Assembly (NCBI GenBank): GCA_028751875.1
Contig: CM054167.1
Location: 19,990,059-20,054,058, forward strand
From: Rapana venosa
Taxonomy: Eukaryota > Mollusca > Gastropoda > Neogastropoda > Muricidae
DNA length: 64,000 nt
Reading direction: 5' to 3'
Every line of letters starts with the position of its first letter. Within the stretch, counting starts at the first letter, position 1. Position numbers and translations under genes: made by a program. The notes under the pieces are model-generated. The model was given only the letters and a program-made list of their open reading frames with translations. It searched no databases and was not told the origin of the DNA. This document shows, piece by piece, positions 52,109 to 62,194 of the stretch.

Positions 52109-52901
52109 GGTTATGGGCCCAGTACACGAGGCAAACTGTTTTTCGACGGCGACGAGAGACATTATGATCACTGGGAGGTGAAATTCTTAGCTTATATGAA
52201 ACTTCGTAAGCTAAAAGTGTGATCCTGGCAGACATGGTGAAGAAATTGATGTAGATAAAAAATGAAGAAGTTTTTGCTGAACTTGTTCAGCTCATAGACG
52301 ACAAGAGTTTGTCACTTGTAATGCATGATTGCAGCAGACGATGGACGAAAAGCTCTGAGAATTCTTCGGCAACATTATGCAGGTTCGTCTACACCGAGAA
52401 TTATCAGTCTTTACACCGAACTGACAAGCCTGCAGATGAAACCATCAGAGACAGTGACAGATTACATCATCCGTGCAGAAGCAGCTGCAATCGCCCTGAG
52501 AAGTGCTGGAGAGACAGTGAGTGATAGTTTGTTAATAGCGATGGTTCTGAAGGGGTTACCAGATCGTTCCAGTCATTTGTCACTGTTGTCACTCAGTCCA
52601 AGAGAAACATGACTTCAGCAAATTTAAAGTTTCTCTCCGCAGCTTTGAGGAGACGGAGAAGTCTCGAGTGTCAGCAGCCATGGGTGAAGATTCACTTCTG
52701 AAAATGAAGCACAAATCGTTTGACAGCAATCGTGAATTACGTCAATGCTTCAAATGTGGAACTTACGGACATCTTCAACGTGATTGCAAGAAGAAGAAAA
52801 TGTGGTGTAGTCATTGCAAAAATGCATCACACACTGACCAAACTTGCCGTCGTAAAAGCAAGACTAGCGGTAAAGGGGTAAGGAGGGAGTCAACACTGTG
52901 A
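52091..52901 (+). pseudogene. gag: Copia gag with two zinc knuckles
   Basis: The frame opens at ATG 52091 inside the LTR (MAGILTGYGPSTRGKLFFDG), crosses the primer-binding site and continues with YDHWEVKFLAYMKLRKLK until a frameshift near 52219. A UBN2-type gag core follows (LYTELTSLQMKPSETVTDYI, LLIAMVLKGLPDRSSHLSL; 52325-52612). Then come two CCHC knuckles: CFKCGTYGHLQRDC and CSHCKNASHTDQTC (52749-52850). It packages element RNA in the virus-like particle. Breaks occur near 52219, 52260 and 52610. Confidence 0.85.
52109..52122 (+). other. Copia primer-binding site
   Basis: GGTTATGGGCCCAG starts directly after the LTR. It is the complement of the anticodon-arm region of eukaryotic initiator tRNA-Met (CTGGGCCCATAACC), as in Drosophila copia, which primes with a tRNA fragment rather than the 3' CCA end. 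Confidence 0.85.
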
Positions 52902-52984
52902 GCAACAATCCTGACTCCACTAATCCAGATCCAGAACATTCTTTTATCTTCAAGATGAACGAAGGGAGCAGACAGGAGATAAAA

Positions 52985-54150
52985 ACCATACAAAGTTACT
53001 AGTTGATTGTGGTTGCTACAAGCCATCTACTCAATGACAAGACTTTGTTCACCTCGTTTGAAAATTCTTTCAAACCAGAAGACCATTTCATCAAACTTGC
53101 GAATGGTGAAACAAAACAATCTAGAAAGCAAAGAGGTACCGCACATGTAACTGTCAAAGATATCAGTGGAAATCTAGTCAGTCTTACTCTGAATGATGCA
53201 TTGTATGTACCTACTTTTCCACAGAACATATTCTCTGTTCAGGCAGCGACAAACAAAGGTGCGAGTGTGATATTTGAACCTGAAACAGCAAGCCTTGTGT
53301 ATGAAGGTGAAGCCAAATTAAAATCGAAAAACAAAGGTAGATTGTATTACCTCAAGACTGTCTCAGAGGAATGTGATGTTGATAATGTTAGTTTAACACA
53401 GGATTTGAATGTCTGGCATAAAATTCTAGGTCACTGTAATTTTTCTGATGGTTGAGGCTAGAAGGTGTTGTTGATGGCATGAAAATTACAGACAAAGGTA
53501 AGCATGATTGTGAAACAGTGTAATGGCAAAATGAAAAAACAAAATCAATAAAACAACACGCACACGTGCAACTTGTCCTCTAAAGTTAGAGCACACTGAT
53601 CTTGCTGGACCGGTCACACCAGCATCCCATGAAGGTTTCAAGTATGCCATCACATTCACAGATGATTATTCTGATGCGTCATTTGTGTATTTCATGACAT
53701 GCAAAAGTGAAACGATCAAAGCCACAGAAAAGTTTCTGGCTGATTCTGCTCCTTTTGGCAAGGTAAAAACCATTAGATTGATAACGGGTCTGAGTTTACC
53801 TCAAGGGAGTTTTAAGGAAATCCTCAGGAAAAATCAGATAAGGCATGAAACCTCAGCTCCTTACTCCCCACAACCAAAACGGGGCAGCTGAGAGGAAATG
53901 GCGCACTATTTTTGAGAAGGGAAGATGCATGCTGATTCAAAAGAACCTTCCAAAAGAGATGTGGCCATATGCTGTGCACACTGCTGTGTACAATCGTAAC
54001 CGATGTTACAATGCCAGGATAAATCAAACTCCATATCAAGGTTTGACTGGTCGAAAACCAAACATCTCAAACATGAGAATTTTTGGAACAGGTGCTATGC
54101 ATATTCCCAGCTCAAGCGCAAACTTGATTCACGATGCGTAAGGGTATCTT
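52985..54150 (+). pseudogene. pol: Copia protease and integrase
   Basis: Protease site LLVDCGC then SHLLNDKTLFTSF (52998-53060, frameshift between; Cys in place of the usual Ser of DSG). Integrase: VWHKILGHCNFSDG (zinc-binding start), CPLKLEHTDLAGPVTP (first Asp), FTDDYSDASFVYFM, a DNGSEF region broken by a one-base deletion near 53785, then HETSAPYSPQ and AAERKWRTIFEKGRCMLIQK with the Glu. GLTGRKPNISNMRIFG closes the domain. As written the second catalytic Asp is out of frame. Confidence 0.83.
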
Positions 54151-54406
54151 TGTAGGATATGATGGTTACAGTCCTGCATACCTTGTGTATTACCCTGAAA
54201 GTGGCAAAGTGATGAAATATCGTGTGTGCATTTTGTGTCAGATAAGCCAGACAGAGTTGATGTGAATGACCAGGGTACACAGACAGAGAACTCTTTAGAT
54301 GATGGTGGTGTGATGATGATGAGACCTCCTTCTGTCAGTCAACCCATACCTGAAGAGCAAGTCAGAGTGTACTGTAGGTCAAGGTCACAGAAATACTCTA
54401 TGTAAT

Positions 54407-56085
54407 ATGCCTAAAAATGAACCTTTGGTTAAAGAAAATCAAGGTCACAGGTATCCGAGAAGGCAGAGAAAACCCCCTAACCACTTGAAAGATTATGAAA
54501 CGCAGTTTGATGATGATGATGATCAGTATGACAAACATGGATTATTGTTAATAGATGTCCTCGTTTCAAAAAGTTATCAGGAAGCAGTGGGCTCGAGGAT
54601 TTCAATTGCTGGAAACAGGCAATGGATGATGAAATTAACTCTTTGAAGGAAAATAACACTTACACTCTGATGGCTTCGGAGGGTAGGCAAACAGTGGGGG
54701 GAAAATGGGTTTACCACAATCAAAGAGATGCGACTGGTTCAAAGTCTACAAAGCTAGATATGTCGCAAAAGGTTTCAGTCAGAAAGAAGGTGTTGATTAT
54801 ACCGATACTTTTGCACCTACTGCTAATATGACTTCAGTACGTACTCTGATGCAAATTGCGGCTGAAAACGATTGATTTTACATCAGATGGATGTCAAAAC
54901 TGCTTACCTCAATGCTGACATTGATTGTGAAATTTACATGGAATCAACCTGAAGGTTATGAAATCAAAGGTCAAAAAGGTGAAAAACTTGTGTACAAATT
55001 AAAAAAATCCTTGTACGGGTTAAAGCAATCAGGTAGGAATTGGAACCAGTTGCTGCACAATTTTCTGGCTGAAAATGAGTTCATTCAAAGTCCCTCTGAT
55101 AATTGTGTGTACACAAAACAGACGATGGCATGACTGTCATTCTTGTGTGGGTTGATGATATTATTGTTGGTGCAAACAATAATGACCTCTTGTGCAAAAA
55201 CGAAGAAAATGTCTCTGATAGGTTCAAAATGAAAGACATGGGAAAGTTGTCGTATTTCCTAGGCATTGATTTTGAGCAAAAGGATGGATGTGTTAGGATG
55301 CACCAAAGGCGTTACATTCAAAAAACTGCTTGAAAGATATGAATGTCTGAATGTAAACCTAGGGGTACCCCATCAGAACAGAAGATGGAGTACGAAAACA
55401 CTGAACCTGTTGATCACCGCAAATATCGTGAAATTGTAGGGTGCCTGATCTATGTCATGATTACAACAAGGCCAGATATCTGCTGGGTGATTACCATGTT
55501 ATCTCAGCATCTCTCTAATCCACTTCAAGGTCACTGGGTCGCAGCCAAGCATGTGTGCGATATCTCAAAGGCACAATAGACTATGAGTTGTGTTACAAGA
55601 AAAGTACCACAGGATTAAAACTCATAGGATATAGTGATGCGGATTGGGCGTCTAATGTGATGATAGGCGCAGTACTCAGGTATTGTTTCTCCCTGAATGA
55701 AAACGGTCCACCGATTTCTTGGAAATCGAAGAAGCAACCTGTTGTTGCATTGTCTATTGCGAAGCTGAATATATTGCTTTAGCATTAGCAGTACAAGAAA
55801 GTTTGTACCTGAATCAGTTTTGAAGGACATGGGTATTAACCAAGGTCAAGGTCAAGGGTCTTTGATCATGAAGACAACCAAGGAGCCATTGTTCTTGCAC
55901 ACAACCCAGCGAATAGGCAAAGATCGAAGCACATATGACAATAAATACCATTTCATCAGAAATGAGGTCAAGCGTGGCAAAGTCGTTCTCAAGTATGTCC
56001 AACTAAAAACATGATTGCTGATATAATGACCAAACCATCATTGAAAACTCAGTTGTTGAAATTCAGATCTTTTCTGTTTGGTTAA
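54407..56085 (+). pseudogene. pol: Copia reverse transcriptase and RNase H
   Basis: MDDEINSLKENNTYTL starts the RT (54622). Then KWVYHNQRD, LHQMDVKTAYLNADIDCEIYM (across 54880-54945), LKKSLYGLKQSGRNWNQLLH, ILVWVDDIIVGANN (55139-55180; the YVDD box reads WVDD), MKDMGKLSYFLGIDFEQKDG. RNase H: LIGYSDADWASN (55621-55655) and ISWKSKKQPVVALS. The end DIMTKPSL...FLFG stops at 56085. Frameshifts near 54760, 54870, 55125, 55335, 55550 and 55760 break it. Confidence 0.86.
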
Positions 56086-56199
56086 TAAAGACAATGATTG
56101 GATAGGGTGTGACATGACTATGCCTTATTAATTGCTGAAACTATGCATGAACTAAATGTTGATAGTGTAGACATATTAGGACTTTAAGTTGTATCGATT

Positions 56200-56208
56200 A
56201 AGTGGGGG
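56200..56208 (+). other. Copia polypurine tract
   Basis: AAGTGGGGG directly before the 3' LTR (the T at 56203 interrupts the purines), the usual plus-strand priming site. Confidence 0.85.
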
Positions 56209-56462
56209 TGTTGAATGTAATCGAACAGCTTATGTCAGATTAATGTATACGTCATAGTTTTGATTATTTATTTATGACGTATATATGGTGTGCACTTAGT
56301 GATAGCCAAGTCGTCTTGACAGTAACTGCTGTTTTTTGTTTTTGTTTTTCTTCTTCCTCTTGTGTTCTGCATAAATGGATTATCTACTGTTATTGTGACT
56401 GAATAAATTAATCTAGTGACAAAAGTGGACTCTTGTCGTTCGTTATGGCTGGAATTCTAACA
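56209..56462 (+). repeat. Copia 3' LTR
   Basis: 254 bases. It differs from the 5' LTR by one inserted base (GTATACG versus GTTACG near 56246). Confidence 0.95.
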
Positions 56463-56467
56463 AGAGT

Positions 56468-57107
56468 CCCCATTTGGCCTTCTTATAGTTCCATCTTGGT
56501 TGAGGTCTGTGCCCTGTTTCTGCTTCTCCACTGATTGTGAGGATGACGGGGCGGTGGTCACTTCCCCCGAGCTGATCTTGGACTGTTCTCCCGATCCTCT
56601 GGTGGATGTCATCAGTGCAGAGAGCCAGGTCCGGGGTGGTGGTGGTCTTCCAGCGGCGCGAGTAGAAGGTAGGAGGGTCGGTGGGGTCGTTGACGAGGAT
56701 TAGGCGGTGTTCATCCTGCCATGCCTCTACTTCTCTCTCGCTTGTCAAGGTGGTTGTAATCCCCAACTCTGGGACCTGCTGTTGAAGTCGCCAGTGATGA
56801 GGAAGTTGTTGTCTGGGACCTGGATGGTATCTAGGGCTAGATTCTTATCATCAGGGCAGTAGTAGTGACGACAGTGAAGCTACTGTCCTTGGTGGTGATC
56901 TTCACTGTCTGGTACTCTGCTTCCTCCATGTACGTCTTTGTTTCACTAGCGTTCAGGTTGTTCCTCACTAGTGTCAGTACTCCACCTTTTCTTCTACCCT
57001 GTCGATCACTGCGAAACACCTGATAGCCGCGGATCTTTAGTGGCTTCCCCTCTTGCAGGTGTGTCTCTTGCATACAACACACGTGGATGTTGTTAGCGTG
57101 TAGGAAG
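56468..57107 (-). mobile_element. LINE Y, 5' part (endonuclease)
   Basis: Minus-strand continuation of LINE Y beyond the Copia element. NNIHVCCMQETHLQEGKPLK, RSDRQGRRKGGVLTLVRNN, and after a frameshift TSEREVEAWQDEHRLILVND, TPDLALCTDDIHQRIG and LGGSDHRPVILTIS (the SDH triplet; 56545-56580). Only the first part of the endonuclease is missing at 57107, so LINE Y is slightly 5' truncated. Confidence 0.85.
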
Positions 57108-57808
57108 TGGACTATGTGTTTATTCATATGTTTTTCCAAGGGTTTTGAAAGGTAAGATAAAATAGAGATTGGCCTATAATTTGAGGGATCAGAAGTGTCT
57201 CCAGACTTGTGGATCGGAATCACCTTAGCAGTTTTGAAGGCGTTGGGGAAATAGTTCTTATGAAGACAAAGGTTATAGATATGTGTCAGAGTGTCTGTAA
57301 TAACTGGAGCTGAGAGTTTCAGTATTCTGCCATCTATTCCATCAAGACCACGCGTACTTGATTGTTTGAGGTGAGTCAGGTAATTGTAGACCTCAGAAAC
57401 AGATATGAATGGTATGTGGAGTTTTGATGGAATACGCTTTTCTTGGCAGAATTGTTTTAGTTCATTGAGATCATTGGACTTCGATTTATCATTGTTAATT
57501 ATGTTAGAAGAAATATTAATGAAGTGATTGTTTAGTTTTTCAGCAGAAATATCTTTAATTACGTTAGATTTGGAAGACAATTGATTATTTGTTATTTGAT
57601 TGATTGCCTTCCATACAGTCTTTGAATTTTGTTTGGATGAAAGTAGATCTTGGAAATATATCCTTTTCTCTCGCCGTTTTTGTGAGTTTATGGCATTTCT
57701 TAATTTTTTTGCCTCCTCATAGTTATGTTCTTTTAAGAAATCTCCAGCTCCAGCTCTGTTCTCAAGTCTGGTCGTAAGATCTTGCAGCTCTGTGTTACTT
57801 CCGCCCAT
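56837..57808 (-). pseudogene. Chimeric 323-codon ORF across three LINEs
   Basis: One uninterrupted frame joins RTE text (TELQDLTTRLE), LINE X RT text (from FLKEHNYEEA to KPLEKHMNKHIVHF) and LINE Y endonuclease text (LHANNIHVCCMQETHLQ onward). It exists because nested insertions happened to keep frame. It is probably not a functional gene, although a gene predictor would call it one. Confidence 0.75.
57108..57745 (-). mobile_element. LINE X (CR1-like), 5' part
   Basis: Continues 47620-48915. Minus strand: FLKEHNYEEAKKLRNAINSQ, DLLSSKQNSKTVWKAINQI, HLKQSSTRGLDGIDGRILK, AKVIPIHKSGDTSDPSNYRP and ISILSYLSKPLEKHMNKHI, the N-terminal part of the RT, running up to TGGACTATGTGTT. It joins RTE text at about 57745, so it is 5' truncated. 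Confidence 0.83.
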
Positions 57809-58870
57809 GAGGTCAATGTCATCGGCAAACCGGCAAACCGTAAGTTGTTGAGGGGTCTGCCGCCAATGGAGATGGTAGGGTGGAAGTCATGGAGGGTCTC
57901 TCTCATGATGTTTTCCAAGAACAGATTGAACAGGACTGGAGATAACAGGCATCCTTGTCGGACCCCAACTGTGGTTTTGAAGTAGTCTCCCCCTGACGTT
58001 TCAAAAGGGACGCATGCTTCAGTTTGTATGTGCTTGAATGGTTTGCACTAGCCCTTTCTTCAATCCCAAAACATTCTGGGGGACCTCCCAAGGGCCTTTC
58101 GTGCCATACCTGTCAAAAGCCTTCAAAGTCGATGAAGTTGGGGAAACAGTCTCTCTGATGTTAAGATTTTTTCCATCATGAGGGGCATTTAAAAAATCTT
58201 CTTGTGCCCCTTTGCCTGCCCAAAACCCAGCTTTTTCCCTCAAGGTGTTCTTCTGCCTCCTTCTTATCGTTCAAATAACTTTAGCTGATTTTGCTGGCGG
58301 CTGAGGGGCTGATTGTTCTATAGTTTTTGGCATTCGTAAATTCCCCTTCTTGGGCAGGGAAAAGTGATTGTTCCATCGTTGGCCACTTTTTTTGTCCCCC
58401 AAATTTCTGACATAAGCTGTAACATATGTGATACTTTTTTCCCACCATGTTTGGCACTCTGCTGGTAATTGTTCTCCTGGGGACTTCCTACGGGTAACTC
58501 GGATGGCTTTTTCCCACTCTTCCCTCAGATAAAAATTGGCAGGGTGCTCTTGATGTCGCTGCTTTCTTTTTCATTATGCCTTTCAGTTGTATTGGGAGTT
58601 GTACAGTTCTTGAAAAAATTTTTCAGACCACCTTTTTAAACACTGACTTTCTCGAGGTTTCCCCGGAGCGTTTTAAATGACTGTGATTTGGTTGAATTTT
58701 TTTTGGATTTTTCTTCGGGGTTCGTACCCTTTTTACTGTTCCCACTTTCATTTTTTTCGATCTCATCCATGATCCTGATCCACTTCTCTCTGGCCTTTAA
58801 CATTGACTTTTTCACACGTTCCCGACTCACTTAGTTTAAGATACCGTTTTTTTGGGGCTTTTGGGGATTT
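57746..58870 (-). mobile_element. RTE remnant Z
   Basis: Minus strand: KAREKWIRIMDEIEKNESGN (linker; about 58790-58730), a decayed RT with REKAGFWAGKGAQEDFL, GLVQTIQAHTN, NIMRETLHDFHPTISIGGR and PLNNLRFAG, then ELQDLTTRLE at the LINE X junction. It is the same subgroup as 10302-13520. The FADDIDLMG box is broken (here FAGLPMTLTSW). Homopolymer changes are frequent. Confidence 0.75.
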
Positions 58871-60314
58871 TTTTCGCAAATTTTATATCCTGGAATGGAA
58901 ATGTCATGTTGTTAGTTTCTGAAGTTTTGACTGGGAAAGACCTAGTATAAAAATGGTTTCCTTTGGGTTTGTGATGAGTCTTGTTATATCTTCGATTTTT
59001 TTAGCAGGGTTTATATTTAGGTGGCAAATTTCGAAAGCCACCCTTGGGGCCATGAATTGTGTCGTGAATAATCTATTAAAGTTATTTTGTGAGGAATGTA
59101 TTAAGTGAAATAGAAGGGTGAAGATAAGGGAAGAAAAGAGAGACAATAAATAAAAAAAAATAGGAGGGGGGGAATCTTGTTAGGGGATAGGGGGGGGTGA
59201 AAAAGGAGTAAAATAAATTACCACTCGTAGCACACAAGTGTATAAAACTCAACACCCCACATATCTGCGAGAAAAAAAAAAATTCAAACAGGTGGCGGGG
59301 TTGGTTACCCAGAGAAAGGGGTAAAAAAATTTTTTAAAAGACAAAAAAAAAACCAAAGAGCAACCAAATACCCTCAACAACGAGGCGAGACAAACATAAA
59401 CACCTGAAAATAAAAGATGCCAAATATAAAAATAAGCACAACTACAATCACACAGTTCCGGGAAAATATGATTTTAAAGAGTTTTTTAAAAAATTAAAAC
59501 AAAACAAAACGAAGAAAAAATAAAAATTAAAAAAAAAAAGAGAAAAGAAAGTGATGAGCACAACACACTGTTCCTAAAAGCTTGGCCCCGGTAAGGGATT
59601 GACAGGGGTTTGTCTGTCCTGTTGCTTCACATGCAGCACTGGGTGGGCGTTCCGACACAAAAAGAGATTTATGTATAAAATTAAACTTCACCAAACTGAA
59701 TTTCAAGCCGGTACAGAACACAGGATAATCCTTTTTAAGATGTTACGCAACTTCTAACTAATGTTGGGTTTAAAGGGGAATTTTTCATACACATGCAGAG
59801 TATGAACAAACATACAGATCCTTTCACACACAAGTGCACAAAAGGGGTGTACCTCATACCCACCCACACCCACCCACCCCCACACAAAACCCAAATGTGA
59901 AACATTGGTAGGTGAAAAATTTGTACCCAATTTTCGTGAAACCCCTAACAAAAAAGTTGGAGCGGGTGAAGATGGGGGGGAAACTCGGGTAGGGTGGGGC
60001 TGGCGGGGGAGGAGGTAGGTCGTACATATCGTAGCGGGGGAGAGTTTTCTGTTGGCCCAGACACCGTCTTTCAGGGGTTGAGGGTAGTTGGCGCCTGTAT
60101 CCGCGATAAAAAAAAGGGTATCCAGGGACATATACCCTTTTTGAAGCGGGGTAAGGGTTGCCCCTTTTTTACGTCAGGGGGGCCGTGTATTGGGGTCGTC
60201 GGGGAGGGGCTGTTTTTTGGTGTGGGGGGTGGGCGTATTTGGGGTGACGCTAACCGGGAGAAAAGAAAAAGAGAAGAAGAGAAGGGGAGAGGAGAGAGAG
60301 AGAGAGAGAGAGAG
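58871..60314. other. No gene; low-complexity sequence
   Basis: A-rich and G-rich runs with a GA tract at 60292-60315. Only short frames, no domain. A remote LINE origin for part of it cannot be excluded. Confidence 0.5.
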
Positions 60315-61020
60315 AAAAATGAAATGATCATCATCACATAAATCCCTTTTGTCCCTTTTTGGGCCACGTGGGGCACAACAAAGTTCTCCCTCCTGTCTGT
60401 CCGGGGCCATTTTCCGGAGGTTTCCCCCAGGTATTTGGGGAAGGTCTTCAGCTCTGTTTCGCACCCCGACCCCAAGTGTTCTTGGGCGTCCCGTTTGCGT
60501 TTTCCCTCTGGTGTCCAGTGGGGGGGCTTTCGGCGATGTTTCCCTATTCCCGACGGCAGATATGCCCTATCCACCCCATCCCTATGCTATGTTGTTGTCC
60601 ATGCTTCTTGGTTGCAACGGACAAAAAGTTATTGGTTGGAGAGGTCTCAGGCCAAAGATGCGCAGATTTTTCTGATTTTTTCGTGGGGAATGGGGATAGT
60701 TTGTCGAGGTCACTCTCAGTCATCCTCCAGCACTCCGAGCCGGCAAAAGGGGTGGAAAGACAAGCTCGGATAGTCTTATTTTGGGTTCTGGTGCTGTACT
60801 GGACGATTTCCAACATTTTTTTCGATTTCTAAAGTTTTTGCTAATGTTTTTATGTCGCTGCCTGCCCGCCGTCATGCCTAACATGCCCCCGGGGTACATG
60901 AACTCTTCAGTTGGTAATTTTTTTTCTCCATTCCGTGCCAGTGGGGGGTTCTGAACGTTCAGTGTCATCACCTCTGTCTTCTTCTGACTGATTTTCAGGA
61001 GATGAAATGAAAGCAAGGTT
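60315..61020 (-). mobile_element. RTE remnant W, C-terminal part
   Basis: Minus strand: LKISQKKTEVMTLNVQNPPL, LPTEEFMYPGGMLGMTAGRQ (normally a YLGS motif), WIGHICRREIGKHRRKPPHW, TPEGKRKR, NLRKMAPDRQEGELCCAP, and a GATGAT-type tail near 60325. It is the same subgroup as 44060-44800. Frames shift often. Confidence 0.75.
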
Positions 61021-61724
61021 TATTCAGTATAGACCATAACCCAGAGACAGACAGACAGACAGACACAGACAGAGAGACACACAAAATCACGTAACAACTT
61101 TAATAAACCATCTCTCTAAAAACATTGGCAACAGGAGAAAAAAATTACATTAAATATATGGCAAAAAATACAAATTTTTGGTAACAATTTTTTTAAACAC
61201 GGTAAATTATTTCCCCTACATTCCGACACCAGCACTGCTGCGAGTAAGTGAGACCTCTTTCCACTCGCCCCAACGGGATTCAGAAAAAAAGAGAGAGCAC
61301 AGCATCGTATTCTAAACTAAAAAGGTTTCCCTTCCCCCCCCCACCCCTTGATCTTAGGGGACAGTTGGGGTGCAGGGCACAAATCCACTCCACTCACAAG
61401 GTTCCGGGGGGCCAAGCTAACTTTAGTGTGCCCCTTCCTTTTACCCATTCCCGTCCCGGTCTTTTTCTGCTTTTAAATTAGCACCAGCTGGGGGGAAAGG
61501 GGATACAAGCTGAGGGGAGCTGAAGGGTAAGGGAAACTGACATTGGGGAGGGGGGGGGGGGGCGGGGGGGGTGGGAAATTTATACGTTTTTCTGATAAAA
61601 GAAGTGGGAAAAACCCTCACACGGGTGGGGGCAAAGGCTTCCCCCGCCCCCCCCCCCCCCCCCCCACTGTACCATACTCACACTGTCATGCGATAATCTT
61701 GCTACTCTGACAGCTCCCCAAAGA
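61021..61724. other. No gene; (ACAG)n, G and C runs
   Basis: An ACAG-rich tract at about 61040-61082, a G run near 61548-61570 and a C run near 61641-61667. No domain recognised. Confidence 0.6.
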
Positions 61725-61860
61725 GGCCCGGCAGTCAAGTCCACCCGGCATCACGTCACACCCGGGGCATCAAGTCACCCCCGGGCTCAAGTCACACCCG
61801 GGCAGTCAAGTCCCCCCGGGCTCAAGTCACACCCGGGCAGTCAAGTCACACCCGATGGTG
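61725..61860. repeat. 20-bp minisatellite (CAAGTCACACCCGGG units)
   Basis: About seven units of GGCAGTCAAGTCACACCCGG, with some units shortened by 4-5 bases. Confidence 0.85.
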
Positions 61861-62194
61861 CTAAAGCCACCTGCTACCCTCAAGTTCCAGACCCTCTCTC
61901 ACTCCCTCACCGTGTGCCGTTGAGCAATCCAGAACCGACTGACGACAACCTTTCAACAAAGGTCATCTTGCAAGGCACCCACCCCCCGGGGGAGGTAGAT
62001 GATATAGATGATGAAGGATGATGATGATAAAGGCAAGGGGATTTGAGTGGGCGCTACGAATGAAACTAACGATACCACCAAACCAAAACAAAGAGTTGGC
62101 CAAGGTCAGTTTCTGGGGCACAAATGCCACAAACGAACGGAGCCAGCGTTTTTGTCACGACGCTGCCCCCCAGGCTATGACCCCCTTGATTAAT
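61861..62194. other. No gene identified
   Basis: A GATGATGAT-like patch near 61997-62030. Otherwise unassigned. Confidence 0.5.

Larger units (their letters stand above)
51856..56462 (+). mobile_element. Copia LTR retrotransposon, complete structure
   Basis: Two LTRs (51856-52108 and 56209-56462) begin TGTTG and end CTAACA, flanked by the 5-bp TSD AGAGT (51851-51855, 56463-56467). Immediately inside are a primer-binding site and, before the 3' LTR, a polypurine tract. Internal order gag, protease, integrase, RT, RNase H is the Copia (Ty1) order. Length is 4.6 kb, normal for the superfamily. The LTRs differ at essentially one position, so insertion was recent, yet at least eight frameshifts break the polyprotein. 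It sits inside LINE Y on the opposite strand. Confidence 0.95.
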
